Notes under the pieces: generated by a model
What the model was told of the DNA's origin: nothing
Databases searched by the model: none
The model's input: only the letters and a program-made list of their open reading frames with translations
Shown here: positions 25,301 through 34,978 of the stretch, in pieces
How the letters are laid out: the number at the start of each line of letters is the position of its first letter
Position numbering within the stretch: the stretch's first letter is position 1
Position numbers and translations under genes: made by a program
Assembly (NCBI GenBank): GCA_965229625.1
Contig: CBDDJJ010000001.1
Location: 62,001 to 126,000, forward strand
Reading direction: 5' to 3'
From: JANQIO01 sp965229625
GTDB taxonomy: Bacteria > Pseudomonadota > Gammaproteobacteria > Pseudomonadales > Halieaceae
Length of the DNA stretch: 64,000 nt

Positions 25301-25320
25301 CGGCGCGTCATTACGCGCCG
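25301..25320. terminator. Perfect hairpin at the SDR stop codon
   Basis: CGGCGCGT (25301-25308) and ACGCGCCG (25313-25320) form a perfect 8-bp stem with a 4-base loop. The TAA stop of the minus-strand SDR lies in the loop and stem. Without a U run it is more likely to cause pausing or transcript processing between the SDR and azoR than full termination. Confidence 0.4.
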
Positions 25321-26024
25321 AAGCCTCCGTCTATGGTGTGAGATGCACCAGTGATGTAACCGGCCTCCGGCCCGGCCAGGAACGCCACCAGACCCGCGAT
25401 CTCGTCGCTTTGCCCGTGCCGCTTAATGGCCATGAAGCTGTGCATGACATCTCGCATGGGGCCGTCTTCCGGGTTCATGTCAGTGTCGACAGGGCCAGGC
25501 TGGACGTTGTTCACGGTAATGTTGCGCTCGCCGAAATCCCGGGCCAGGCCGCGCACCAGACCCTGAATCGCTGATTTTGTCAGGGCGTAGGCAGCGCCTC
25601 CCGCCATCGGCATACGATCGCCGTTGACCGAGCCAATTACGATGATGCGGCCCCCGTCGCGCATATTGCGAGCAGCCTCGACCGCGGCGTGATAGGGGGC
25701 GCGCACGTTGATATCGATCATGCGGTCGATGCCATCGGGATCCAGTGCCAGTGGGTCACCCATCAGCAGGGTTCCGGCGTTGATGACAAGGATATCGATG
25801 GGGCCCTGGTCGGCGATAAATGCGGTCAGGGCGGACCTGTCTGCGCTGTCGACCTTTGACGCTCTGGCGCCTGTTGCCGCGCTCAGCTCGGCGGCGGCAT
25901 CCCCGGAGCCGGCATAGGTGAAATGGACGTCTGCTCCATCTGTTGAGAGGCGCTTGACGATCGCGGCACCAATTCCGCGGCTTCCACCGAGGACAAGGGC
26001 CTGCTTGCTAATGGGCTGGTTCAT
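25311..26024 (-). CDS. SDR family oxidoreductase (BdcA-like)
   Basis: A 237-residue SDR. GGSRGIG (13-19) binds the cofactor, NAG is at 82-84, S132 lies in 'VIGSVNG', and Y146/K150 form the YxxxK pair. The ending 'YITGASHTIDGGFGA' is typical. It resembles BdcA-type and quinone-reductase-associated SDRs. It is divergent from the LysR gene at 26179 and upstream of azoR, so it is probably the first gene of a LysR-controlled unit. Substrate unknown. Confidence 0.9.
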   Translation of the reverse strand: MNQPISKQALVLGGSRGIGAAIVKRLSTDGADVHFTYAGSGDAAAELSAATGARASKVDSADRSALTAFIADQGPIDILVINAGTLLMGDPLALDPDGIDRMIDINVRAPYHAAVEAARNMRDGGRIIVIGSVNGDRMPMAGGAAYALTKSAIQGLVRGLARDFGERNITVNNVQPGPVDTDMNPEDGPMRDVMHSFMAIKRHGQSDEIAGLVAFLAGPEAGYITGASHTIDGGFGA

Positions 26025-26115
26025 GGTGATGTCTCCGTTTCAAATTCAGTGATAGCGGCAACTGGCCGCTGTTTGTTCGTCGTTACGGTGAGCAGATTAG
26101 GGATTTCCAATAACG

Positions 26116-26142
26116 AGATAAATATCTGATAATTGAAATTAT
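26116..26142. promoter_or_regulatory. Twin AT-rich palindromes in the SDR-LysR intergenic region
   Basis: AGATAAATATCT (26116-26127, perfect arms AGATA/TATCT) is followed by ATAATTGAAATTAT (26129-26142, perfect arms ATAATT/AATTAT). Adjacent dyads between divergent genes are what a LysR tetramer would bind. The region lies 37-63 bases before the LysR start and about 90-120 bases before the SDR start. Confidence 0.5.
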
Positions 26143-26178
26143 TGTTCTGAAAAACAGAAGAATAAGCTGGGAGGGGGC

Positions 26179-27099
26179 GTGGACCGTTTTGCCCAGGCAA
26201 GGGTGTTCGTGGAACTGGTGAAGGCGGGTTCGCTGACCAGGGCTGCCGAGCGCCTGGAGGTAGCCAACTCGGCGGTCAGCCGCAGACTCAAGGAACTGGA
26301 AGAACGTCTTGGCACTCAGCTACTGACGCGGACCACCCGCTCCATGCAGCTCACGGAAGCAGGCCTGCAATACTATCGGCGCTGCGCGCAAATCCTCGAT
26401 GACCTGGAAGAGGCGGAAGCCGAGGCCATGGAGAGCTTCGGAGAACTCAATGGCCGCCTTAGCGTGGCGGCGCCGCTCAGCTTCGGCGTCGCGCATCTTT
26501 CGCCGGCCATCAATGAATTCATGCATCGTCACCCACGGCTGCAGCTCGACCTGGATCTCAGTGACCGGCGAGTAGACCTGATCCGGGAAGGCGTAGACGT
26601 GGCCATTCGTGTGGGAGACCTGGCGGACTCAAGCTTGAGGGCTCGCCGTATCGCACCCGTGAACCATGTGGTGTGTGCCGCACCGGATTACCTGCGCCAC
26701 CATGGGCGCCCGACCACGCCCGCGGATCTCGCCAAGCATGCCTGCCTCTGCTATTCGAACCTCAAGTCGCCTGACGTCTGGAGCTATCGCGGACACGGCG
26801 AGAAGTCCTGGAGCTCGGTACGAGTATCGCCGAGGCTGCGCGCCTCCAATGGCGACGCCCTGGCTCACGCCGCGATAGCGGGCCTGGGTATCTTGTGCGA
26901 GCCGAGTTTTATCGTGCATCGCGCCCTGCGCAAGGGACTGCTTGAGCCCCTGCTCACCGACTATCACTGGTATGAGATGGGTATCTACGCGGTCTACCCA
27001 CAGGCGAGGTATTTGTCCGCCAAGACCCGGGTGTTCATAGATTTTCTGGCTGACAGGTTCGGCGACGAGCCGGAATGGCAGCAGGGTCTTGGCGGTTGA
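26179..27099 (+). CDS. LysR family regulator
   Basis: A 306-residue LysR regulator starting at GTG 26179 behind a strong GGGAGGGGG site. The N-terminal winged helix reads 'SLTRAAERLEVANSAVSRRLKELEERLG' (about 18-45), and the effector domain covers the rest, with 'GRLSVAAPLSFG' at its entry. This type (CrgA/DmlR-like) usually activates or represses a divergent gene. The divergent SDR-azoR pair is the obvious target, through the dyads at 26116-26142. Confidence 0.93.
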   Translation: MDRFAQARVFVELVKAGSLTRAAERLEVANSAVSRRLKELEERLGTQLLTRTTRSMQLTEAGLQYYRRCAQILDDLEEAEAEAMESFGELNGRLSVAAPLSFGVAHLSPAINEFMHRHPRLQLDLDLSDRRVDLIREGVDVAIRVGDLADSSLRARRIAPVNHVVCAAPDYLRHHGRPTTPADLAKHACLCYSNLKSPDVWSYRGHGEKSWSSVRVSPRLRASNGDALAHAAIAGLGILCEPSFIVHRALRKGLLEPLLTDYHWYEMGIYAVYPQARYLSAKTRVFIDFLADRFGDEPEWQQGLGG

Positions 27100-27121
27100 A
27101 GCGAAGAGGCTCAGCCCGAAA

Positions 27122-27655
27122 CTAGTGTGCAGCCGCGGCCCGGGCCAACTGGCCCTGGGCGTCGGCGAACTGGTTGGCAGCCTTCTCCAGGTAGATTTCG
27201 GCTTCGGTATCGTAGCCATCGACAGAGGCTGACCACACGCGATTGATATAGCGTTCGCCCGCGGCGAAGCTGCTCATAATATCCGCATAGGTCTGCAAGC
27301 CGAACAGGTGCACCATACTCTCGCGCGCCTCGGCGAAGCGGCGCAGGTCGTCTCGCAGCCTGTTGTCGATTTCCGCACGCAAGGCCTCACCCTCCGGCTG
27401 TGGTGCTGTCGCCATTCTCTGCAGATCGCGAACCACATTGTCCAGCGACTGGTGGAGTTCATTGCGGTTATTCTCCAGCACCGTTTCCGATTGCGCATGG
27501 GCAGCATTGGCGTTTTTCACCAGGCGCATGCCGGCCACCGCGGCGGCCACCGCAATCCCGAACATGATCCAATTGACGCTCTCGACGTCGAGCGCCGTGG
27601 CGTAAGCGCCGGCCACGAAACCGAGAAACAGTAATACCATACCGACTGATTTCAT
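27122..27655 (-). CDS. Small membrane protein with coiled-coil tail
   Basis: A 177-residue protein I do not recognise. Two hydrophobic segments (about 5-22 and 28-45) anchor it. A basic, Asn/Glu-rich helical stretch follows (about 48-85, 'NANAAHAQSETVLENNRNELHQSL'), likely coiled coil, and the soluble tail is also helical. The tail reads 'GERYINRVWSASVDGYDTEAEIYLEKAANQFADAQGQLARA', with a repeated helix pattern. It lies 12 bases downstream of the OPT transporter on the same strand and is probably cotranscribed, perhaps as an accessory subunit (inference). Confidence 0.75.
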   Translation of the reverse strand: MKSVGMVLLFLGFVAGAYATALDVESVNWIMFGIAVAAAVAGMRLVKNANAAHAQSETVLENNRNELHQSLDNVVRDLQRMATAPQPEGEALRAEIDNRLRDDLRRFAEARESMVHLFGLQTYADIMSSFAAGERYINRVWSASVDGYDTEAEIYLEKAANQFADAQGQLARAAAAH

Positions 27656-27667
27656 CGTCCAGTCCTC

Positions 27668-29389
27668 CTACAAGGTGTCCAGCACAATGCCGATGGCGTG
27701 GCCCACGCCTACCAGCGCCTCGCCAACAATCACGCCGGCGGCAATAGGTATTCCCACTTGTTCACTCCAGGTCTGTCCCCTGAAGCGGTCCGAGAGCTCC
27801 CTGAACAGCGTGCCGAGTGAGTAGGTGAGCACAATGTTGAAGGGCAGGTAGAAGCCCAGCCCGACCGTGATGCCAAGGCCGCCCATAAAAGCTGACAGGA
27901 TGCCGCCAAGGACGGCGCCTGCAACGTATTTCTCAGTCGGTACGTCGCCACCCATAATCCCGTCGATGGTGCTGGCCAGCGCCTGGGCCTGGGGTGCGGG
28001 CAGCGCCTCCGAACCGAGGCCATGGGATTTATCGAGTACGAAGATCACCATAATTACGACGATCGGCCCTAGCCAGGCGCCAATGAACTGGCCGAGCTGC
28101 TGCATACGCGGCGTGGCCCCGACCAGGTAGCCGGTCTTGAGGTCCAGCATCAGGTCGGTGGCCTGGGACATGGCAACGCACATGGCGGCCCCCACCATCA
28201 GCGCCGCGATAATGGAATCAGCGCGGTCCATGCCCAGAGCCTGGGTCAGCACGATCAGCAGGGTAATGCCCACCAGTGTCATCCCGGACAGCGGCGACCA
28301 GTTGGTGCGGCCGATCGCCTCGGAGAGAATAATGCCGGCCATCCAGATCCACAGCGTGCCCAGCACCGCCATGGCGATTCCGCCGCCAATGCCAATAGTC
28401 TCCACCGCCGTAACCGCCATATAGCACAGCAACACCAGGGCGCCGCCGATGGCGATGTAGAGGAGATTGATCGGCATTTCATCGCTGGATGCATCTGCCT
28501 TGACCTGGGCGGCCTTCTGCATTGAGCGGATGGCGCTGAGAATCAGCGGCGCCGCCAGGATCACGCCCATGATGGCGCCGCCAATCAGCATGCCGATGCC
28601 CACCGGGCGATACAGCAGCAGGCGCAGCGGGCCGGGCTCGCGGATCACCTCGCCGCTGGCCGGGTCGAGCGGGAAGCCGTTGGTGACAGCCAGCATGGGC
28701 GACAGGAACCAGTAGGCCACGAAGCCGCCAATAATAAAGGCGATCCCGCCGCGCCCGGCGATAAAGCCGACCCCGATGGTCATCAGCGACAGGTACCAGA
28801 TGCCGTTCATGTAGCTCGGCAGGCCAATCAGTTCACCGAGGTTCCAGTTGGAAACGCCCGTGTTGATGGTGATGGCATGCACGGTGGCGCTGATCAGCGC
28901 GGCAATTAACAGGATAAGTGCCTTGCGCACGCCGGCACCGGGAGACTTGAGGATCGTGGCAACCGCGACACCGCCGGGGTAGGTGAGGCGCTCGTAGTCG
29001 ATCATGTGCTTGCGCAGCGGGATGATGAAGGCAATACCCAGGAAGGCGCCAGCAATGCAGCCGAAGGTGAGGATCACGGGATCGAAGCGGTCCTGGAAAT
29101 TCAGCAGGAAGATCGCCGGTACCGAGAACATCATGCCTGATGAGGCGCCGTTCACGCCGCTGGCAATGGTCTGCACGATGTTGTTCTCGATAATGCTCTT
29201 GCGGCGCAGGATGCCGCGCAGCACACCGAAACCGAGAATCGCCGCCAGTTCGGAGCCCTCGATGGAGAAGCCGAGTATCAGTGCGGCGTAGCCGATGGAG
29301 ATGGCGATGATGCAGCCCAGGATCCAGCCGACAATAACGGCGATCCAGGTCAGCTCCGGATACGGAGCAGTGGAATGATTGGCAGGCAA
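27668..29389 (-). CDS. OPT family oligopeptide/metal-chelate transporter
   Basis: A 573-residue polytopic inner membrane protein with about 14 hydrophobic segments. OPT-type signatures include 'SGVNGASSGMMFSVPAIFLL' (about 77-96), 'YPGGVAVATILKSPG' (about 137-151) and later 'MQQLGQFIGAWLGP'. OPT/YSL proteins import oligopeptides, glutathione-like compounds or metal complexes by proton symport. A small membrane protein follows 12 bases later. Nothing nearby shows its substrate. Confidence 0.85.
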   Translation of the reverse strand: MPANHSTAPYPELTWIAVIVGWILGCIIAISIGYAALILGFSIEGSELAAILGFGVLRGILRRKSIIENNIVQTIASGVNGASSGMMFSVPAIFLLNFQDRFDPVILTFGCIAGAFLGIAFIIPLRKHMIDYERLTYPGGVAVATILKSPGAGVRKALILLIAALISATVHAITINTGVSNWNLGELIGLPSYMNGIWYLSLMTIGVGFIAGRGGIAFIIGGFVAYWFLSPMLAVTNGFPLDPASGEVIREPGPLRLLLYRPVGIGMLIGGAIMGVILAAPLILSAIRSMQKAAQVKADASSDEMPINLLYIAIGGALVLLCYMAVTAVETIGIGGGIAMAVLGTLWIWMAGIILSEAIGRTNWSPLSGMTLVGITLLIVLTQALGMDRADSIIAALMVGAAMCVAMSQATDLMLDLKTGYLVGATPRMQQLGQFIGAWLGPIVVIMVIFVLDKSHGLGSEALPAPQAQALASTIDGIMGGDVPTEKYVAGAVLGGILSAFMGGLGITVGLGFYLPFNIVLTYSLGTLFRELSDRFRGQTWSEQVGIPIAAGVIVGEALVGVGHAIGIVLDTL

Positions 29390-29588
29390 GCTGCGGTCCC
29401 CTCTGGTTGTTAGATTTTTTCAGGGAGTTTAAAGCAGAATCTGGTTTTGTGCTCTCGCTTCAGTGCGTTGGCAGGGGCACTGGTTCGAGCACTGCAGGGC
29501 GCCGGTCGACATGCGTCGGCGCAGGATACCGACTGCGCCGTGCTTCCCCCTCGAGCTGGCGGCATGGGAAGGGTGGGGCCGCCCGGCG

Positions 29589-30497
29589 TTACTCCACCGG
29601 GCCGATGGCGGCCTGTAGCCCCGGCAGCACCTCACCGTCGGTGTTGTAGAAGGTTGCCGAACGCAGGCTGCCGTTGAAATAGCTGGAGGGATTGGACTCT
29701 ATAGCCAGTCGTCCCGCCACCAGCGCCATGTCCAGCTCCCTCAGTTCATTGCCCCTGACGCCGTTGGGCGCCGTCATGATGACGTAGAGGTCAGTGCCGC
29801 CACTGGAGTTCAGGCGTGTCCAGCTCTGGAAGTTGATATCACGGCGCCCCTGTAACTTGATGCCCTCGATGGCGGACAGCAGGCCAAAGGCCGAATTCTC
29901 CGCCACCGCCGGCACGCTGAATTCGTACTGCACGGCACCGACCCGCTGCGCGCCGATGGATCCCGATATCGTCACCAGGGCCTGTTGGGCGGGCGACAGC
30001 CAGCGCATCTTGTCGAGGCCGTTTTCCGATCCGGTCAGCGGGTGGGGCTGCCCGGTGCCTGCCAGAATGGTGGTGGTGACGACCAATGGATTAATGAGCT
30101 TGTTGGAGTTCAGCGTCAGCGAGGCGGGCCCGGTGGACAGGTTGAGTGGTTGATTTCCCGCGTTCACCAGGTCGATAACGGCGATCCACTGCCCCTTGTT
30201 GGCGGCGAAGTTGTTCGCGGTTGGGTCGCCATAGACTTTCACCACCGCGCGTATCTTTACATCGGATGTCACGCCGCCAGCATCCGTGATGCGAGCACTG
30301 AAGTCTGCCGGGCGCAGCATCTTGGCGGTGGTATTGCTATAGGGGGCACCCGCTTCCGCTGTCAGTCCGACGATGACGGTATCACCGGTTCTCACCGCCA
30401 GCGACAGTGTTTGGGCACTCTGGCAGCCGGCCAGGGCCAGGGTTGCACAGAGCAGTACCGTGCTGACCCGGAGGGCATGTATGAGTGATCGCTTCAT
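29589..30497 (-). CDS. Lipoprotein coupled to the giant secreted protein
   Basis: A 302-residue exported lipoprotein: 'VLLCATLALAGCQSAQ' gives a lipobox LAGC with C25. The rest is beta-rich, with 'DTVIVGLTAEAGAPYSNTTAKML' and 'ALVTISGSIGAQRVGAVQYEFSVPAV', and ends 'LRSATFYNTDGEVLPGLQAAIGPVE'. I recognise no family. Its ATG overlaps the stop of the upstream 1494-residue gene by four bases (ATGA), so the two are translationally coupled and may form one envelope complex. D at +2 after the Cys is absent (Q), which favours outer membrane sorting. Confidence 0.78.
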   Translation of the reverse strand: MKRSLIHALRVSTVLLCATLALAGCQSAQTLSLAVRTGDTVIVGLTAEAGAPYSNTTAKMLRPADFSARITDAGGVTSDVKIRAVVKVYGDPTANNFAANKGQWIAVIDLVNAGNQPLNLSTGPASLTLNSNKLINPLVVTTTILAGTGQPHPLTGSENGLDKMRWLSPAQQALVTISGSIGAQRVGAVQYEFSVPAVAENSAFGLLSAIEGIKLQGRRDINFQSWTRLNSSGGTDLYVIMTAPNGVRGNELRELDMALVAGRLAIESNPSSYFNGSLRSATFYNTDGEVLPGLQAAIGPVE

Positions 30498-33400
30498 GGT
30501 GCACCTACCCGTTGTTGCAACAGCAGCAGATCTGCCGCGTTGGTTAGTCCATCTTCGTTCAAGTCGAGGGTGATTGAGACCGGCTCATCCTGCAGCGCCT
30601 GCTGCAGCAGTAAGATATCGGCTGCATCCGTGGCGCCATCGCCATTGAGATCAGTTGATGTGCCGAAAATCTCTGGATTCAGTGGATCCGGATCGACGCC
30701 GTCGCCGGCCCCGTCGCCGTCAGTGTCGCGGTCGCCGGGGTCCGTGCGGGCATCAAATTCATCTTTATTGCTAAGCCCATCCCGATCAGGGTCAGCATTG
30801 GCATCGGCGGCTGAGTTTGCATTCAGGCCATAAAACTCTTCGAAGCGATCGCTCATGCCGTCATTGTCGCTGTCGGTGCCATCGACTTCGAACTGTACGG
30901 GGTTGGACGCAAAGTACTCGGGCTCGAGGGCTTCGGTGCTGGTTGTCAGGCGCAACAGCACAGGCGCTATTTGTGTATCGAAAATGGCGGGTAGCTCAGG
31001 TTGCACGGTCAGGCTGATATCCAGCGAGGCACCCACCGCCAGGTTCGATGCACTGCAGCTCACGCCGCCATTCGCCACGCTACATTGCGCGCCGCCGGAG
31101 TTGCCCTGCGCGGCGATAACGCGAACACCCGCCTGTTCCGCCAGCTCTATCTCAAGGTTGCGGGCGGCGAGCCCCTCCCAGCCTTCCGGCGTTGTGTTGG
31201 CGACGGTCAGCGTGAGCTGGAAGCTGTCGGCGGTGGTGGAGGCCTCGCCGGGGTCCAGGGTCATGGAGAGTTTGGCCAGGTCTTCCACCTCGAGACTGGC
31301 ATTGGAACACACGTTGGCCAGGCTGTCGGAGATACAGAAACGCGCCGCGTAGCGACCGTTGTTGTTGAAGGTGTGGTCGGCGATCGCCACGCCGTCGCCA
31401 ACGCGCTGCGGCGGCTCGACAAGTTTCACACCGTTGAGCTGCGGTGGTAGCGGGCCGTCTTCACCATCTGAGTCGACAAAGTCACCCAGTACGTCAATGC
31501 CGCCGTCGCCCCAGTCGACAAACGGCGTATAGGGAGAACCGCCGTCATCACTGAATTCGGAAGAGAGCAGGGCCGGGAAACCCCGCCCTACGCGAGTAGG
31601 CCAGATGGTGTCGGTCAGCTGTACCGGGTCGTTCACAGCGGCGATCTTGATGGAGACCTCGGCGGGTTCGGAGCGCAGGCGGCTGTCATCAGCGCGATAG
31701 ATAAAGCTGTCTTCCCCGAAGAAATCCGGGTCCGGTATATAGCGCAGGTTGGGTGCATTGCCCGTCAGCCTGCCGTTTGCCGGCGCTTCCACAATCTCGT
31801 AGGTCAGGGTGTCCAGGCCATTGAAGTCACGCCCGATGATGCCGTCCGGATCGTCGGCGAGCAGGGTGACGTTCACTGCCCTGTCTTCGTCGGTGCTGAC
31901 TGTGAAAGATTCGGCAATCGGCGCACGGAAGTTACGGTTGACCCGAATGTCGACGCGCCCCAGGTTGCTTTCCGCCAGACCGTCTCCGGCGCGATAGGTG
32001 AAACTGTCTACATCACTGTGGAAGTCGAAGTTGGACACGTAGGTGACCGTGGCACCGTCATCGGTAATGTCCTTGAGTGGCGTCGTTTCAAAGACGTTGA
32101 TAAAGGATTCTTCCTGGTCAACCACAAAGAACTGGCTGGAGTTGACGGAGACGGCCTTGGGGTTGCCCATATTGCCGAGCACAAAGCTCGGGTTGTCGCC
32201 GCGGTTGATCCCGGTGCCGGTGGACTGGGCCTGGCCGGCAAAGGTGCCGTCGGGTGAAAAGCGCTGTATGCGGCTGTTCGCGGAATCCGCCACATAGAGA
32301 ATGTCGTTGGGGTCGATGGCCAGGTACACCGGCGTGCTGAACTGGCCGGGCTCCGGCCCCTCGGTCTGGCTGACTGAACAGGTCTGGTCTGTGCAACTGT
32401 ATCCCTTGCTGGTGCCGGTGTCTTCATCGCAGGCTTTGTTGGTGCTGCTGTCGCAACGGCCCATCCAGCCGACGTATTCGCCCAGTTGCGCCACGCCTTC
32501 CTCGTCAAAGGTGGTGGCGGTGAACTTGTGGATGCGGTCGCCGCAGGTGTCGGCCACATAGAGATTGCCCTCTGAATCCACCTCCATGGCAAAGCCGCTC
32601 CAGGAGCTGCCGAAGCTGGTGCAGGCGAACACCTGGTTGCCGTTGTTCAACGCGCCCAGGTAGAGGTCGCCCATACCGTTGCGGGAATTTCGCTCCGGAT
32701 CCGCGAGGTCGGCGCGGACGTCGTAGACAAAAATCCGCCGCCGATCGTTGACGTATATCAGACCTCGCTGGCTGTCCACGCGCGCATAGGAGTACTGGTT
32801 GTTGCTGACCGGGTCGTCCCCGGTGGAAGCGAAATCGAACTTCCACAGGTCGCCACGGAAGCTGCTGTTGGTGTCAAAGTCCGGGCTGATCTGGCTTAAG
32901 CTCAGCGTGGTACTGCTGCCGGCGCCTTGTTTGGTGAGCGTGTAGATAGAGCCGTCCTGGTCCATGACAAAGGCGTCGGTGGTGCCGCCATAGTCGATCT
33001 GGCCGAGATAATTGCCGTCTCGATCCCACTTGGAAATACGCGGGCCACCGCCGGTGGCGTCGCTGGCACTGCATTTCCAGTAGGTGTCGATCATGAAATA
33101 GGTGCCGTCGTCGGTCACCTGGACGAAGCGGGGCACGTAGACCCAGTCGCGGCGAATACGTTCGCCGTTGGGAATCGAGCTGGGTACCCGGCAGACGTTG
33201 TCGTAAAGCCACTTGCCGCGATTATTACTGAGGAAAAAGGCGTCACCGTAAGGGCCCGCCGGGCTGGTCCGGAAGTCTTCAATAAAGTAAGGCAGCAGGG
33301 GGGCGACGAACTCTCCATTCTGTGGCCGGTCGACGATGGTCATGGCCACCGGGTCTAAGCGCCCATCCAGCACGTCGTTATCGAGGCCGGTGAGGCGAAT

Positions 33401-34978
33401 ATCCACCGGGTCCGATGTGAGTGTGCTGGTGCTGATGTTCTGCACCGTTGGCGCGGTGTTGGTGCCCTTCAGCTTGACGGTGATCAGCTGCGTGGCGGTG
33501 GAGGTATTGGGGCTGGGAAAGCCCTTGTCGGTCGCCGACCACAACACTTCAGTGCGGCTGTTGACCGGAAAAAACTCAGGCGCGTTGGTCGAAATGGTGG
33601 GTGAGGGATCCGCCAGGTCCACCACCCGCGGCACACCGAGATTGACCACAGCCGGGTTCACACCCTCCGCGTCGATGCCGTCTGAACCATCGGTATCTGC
33701 CGGGTCCACCTCGATCACGCGACTGGGCGGCGGCACGATGATCGGTGGCTGGGTATCCTGCACGATGATGCGCTGGGAGGCGGTGACGGAGTTTCTGCCG
33801 CCGGTTGGCGCAGGGCCCAGATCCGTCGCCGTCCAGGTCACATCCGTAGGCCCTACCGGTAGCAGCGTCGGGAGATCATTGCCGAGGCTGACGGGGCGGC
33901 CACAGCTGTCATCCGCTTCGACGCTGGGTCTTATGGTCTGGTCAAAAATCCGTTGAACAAAAGTGCCGCCAATGTCGGTGGCCTCTACCACCAGTTCCGG
34001 TTCCTTGATGTCCAGCGTCGGGTCGTGCAGGTCGAACACGGTAATGATCTGTTCCTTCCTGGTGGTCGCCGCAACGATTTCAAAGTCCGTGAAGTAGTCC
34101 GCCGTTGGCGATATGCCCTTGTATGCCAGTTTCACGCACTTCTCTGGACGTGTCGTGCAGGCATCTACCGCCTTGATGCCCAGTTTCTCGATGAAGCCCT
34201 TGCCGGCGAGTTGGCGAGCCCGGGTGGCCTTGGCGAGTTTGTCGACACCTTTGGGGTCTGCCAGCGCGAACTCACCGCGCTTGTACTTGCCGTAGCCCGA
34301 GGCGGCCACCAGCGCCGCCGGCAATAGAGCGTCAAACACGATGTCGTACATGGTGTCCGCCCTCCATTCGACCTGGTGGGTGCCTGCCGGCAGATTGACG
34401 GTCTGTTCCCGGTCACTTTCGACAATGAACCGGTTGTTCGCGGTAAGAATGACCTGGGTGTTGTAGTGAATGACGTCGGGAGTGCCGAGGTCGCCCCAGT
34501 CGGTGGGAATACCGGTGCCAGGGCCACTGCCACGCAGGGCGTTGCTGATGTTCACGCCAAAAATGTCTTCTTTGGAGTAAAAGGACTGCGGCAGGTCAAA
34601 GGTGTGCAGGCAGTCGCTTTCATTGACGCCTGTCACCGGATCCCTCAGCGACGTGCGTGGGCTGAAAGACCTGTCGGGGGGAGCGCTCAGCGGTGCGCGA
34701 ATGAATTTCAGTGCGAGATTGCTGGCGAAAGCAACATTGTCTGCGGCGAAGGAGGTAAACGGATCAACTGAAAATCCGAGTTTGGTAGACACTACCAGCG
34801 TGGTTCCCAGCGCCAGAATCGCAGCGGCTTCGACTCTATCCTCTTCATCGACATCCGGGATATCAAACGGTGGAAGCTGGGCGCGGGCAGGAAGGCTGGC
34901 CATGAACAACATTATGGACAGAGCCATGCACACGCCAATCTGATGAGCATGCTTGTAAAAGCCGCCTGGCCGACGCAT
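30494..34978 (-). CDS. Giant secreted multidomain protein (HYR, NHL, tandem-95, TSP3, dockerin-like)
   Basis: A 1494-residue exported protein; GGGAGG lies before its ATG and a signal peptide ends near residue 34. Domains as read: novel N-terminal region (35-310); two HYR/Ig-like modules (about 310-410 and 415-505), each opening on 'DTQPPIIVPPP'-type joints; first half of a tandem-95/cadherin-like module (508-560); an NHL-type propeller (about 605-965) with 'EGNLYVADTCGDRIHKF' and 'NDILYVADSANSRIQRFSPDG'; the second half of the tandem-95 module (970-1015); a full tandem-95 module (1018-1117); PKD-like (1130-1235); a DUF11-like module (1236-1365); TSP3 calcium repeats (1368-1432); and two dockerin-like EF loops (DLNGDG at 1443, DLNEDG at 1472). 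Probably surface-located, calcium-stabilised and adhesive. Function unknown. Confidence 0.85.
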   Translation of the reverse strand: MRRPGGFYKHAHQIGVCMALSIMLFMASLPARAQLPPFDIPDVDEEDRVEAAAILALGTTLVVSTKLGFSVDPFTSFAADNVAFASNLALKFIRAPLSAPPDRSFSPRTSLRDPVTGVNESDCLHTFDLPQSFYSKEDIFGVNISNALRGSGPGTGIPTDWGDLGTPDVIHYNTQVILTANNRFIVESDREQTVNLPAGTHQVEWRADTMYDIVFDALLPAALVAASGYGKYKRGEFALADPKGVDKLAKATRARQLAGKGFIEKLGIKAVDACTTRPEKCVKLAYKGISPTADYFTDFEIVAATTRKEQIITVFDLHDPTLDIKEPELVVEATDIGGTFVQRIFDQTIRPSVEADDSCGRPVSLGNDLPTLLPVGPTDVTWTATDLGPAPTGGRNSVTASQRIIVQDTQPPIIVPPPSRVIEVDPADTDGSDGIDAEGVNPAVVNLGVPRVVDLADPSPTISTNAPEFFPVNSRTEVLWSATDKGFPSPNTSTATQLITVKLKGTNTAPTVQNISTSTLTSDPVDIRLTGLDNDVLDGRLDPVAMTIVDRPQNGEFVAPLLPYFIEDFRTSPAGPYGDAFFLSNNRGKWLYDNVCRVPSSIPNGERIRRDWVYVPRFVQVTDDGTYFMIDTYWKCSASDATGGGPRISKWDRDGNYLGQIDYGGTTDAFVMDQDGSIYTLTKQGAGSSTTLSLSQISPDFDTNSSFRGDLWKFDFASTGDDPVSNNQYSYARVDSQRGLIYVNDRRRIFVYDVRADLADPERNSRNGMGDLYLGALNNGNQVFACTSFGSSWSGFAMEVDSEGNLYVADTCGDRIHKFTATTFDEEGVAQLGEYVGWMGRCDSSTNKACDEDTGTSKGYSCTDQTCSVSQTEGPEPGQFSTPVYLAIDPNDILYVADSANSRIQRFSPDGTFAGQAQSTGTGINRGDNPSFVLGNMGNPKAVSVNSSQFFVVDQEESFINVFETTPLKDITDDGATVTYVSNFDFHSDVDSFTYRAGDGLAESNLGRVDIRVNRNFRAPIAESFTVSTDEDRAVNVTLLADDPDGIIGRDFNGLDTLTYEIVEAPANGRLTGNAPNLRYIPDPDFFGEDSFIYRADDSRLRSEPAEVSIKIAAVNDPVQLTDTIWPTRVGRGFPALLSSEFSDDGGSPYTPFVDWGDGGIDVLGDFVDSDGEDGPLPPQLNGVKLVEPPQRVGDGVAIADHTFNNNGRYAARFCISDSLANVCSNASLEVEDLAKLSMTLDPGEASTTADSFQLTLTVANTTPEGWEGLAARNLEIELAEQAGVRVIAAQGNSGGAQCSVANGGVSCSASNLAVGASLDISLTVQPELPAIFDTQIAPVLLRLTTSTEALEPEYFASNPVQFEVDGTDSDNDGMSDRFEEFYGLNANSAADANADPDRDGLSNKDEFDARTDPGDRDTDGDGAGDGVDPDPLNPEIFGTSTDLNGDGATDAADILLLQQALQDEPVSITLDLNEDGLTNAADLLLLQQRVGAP

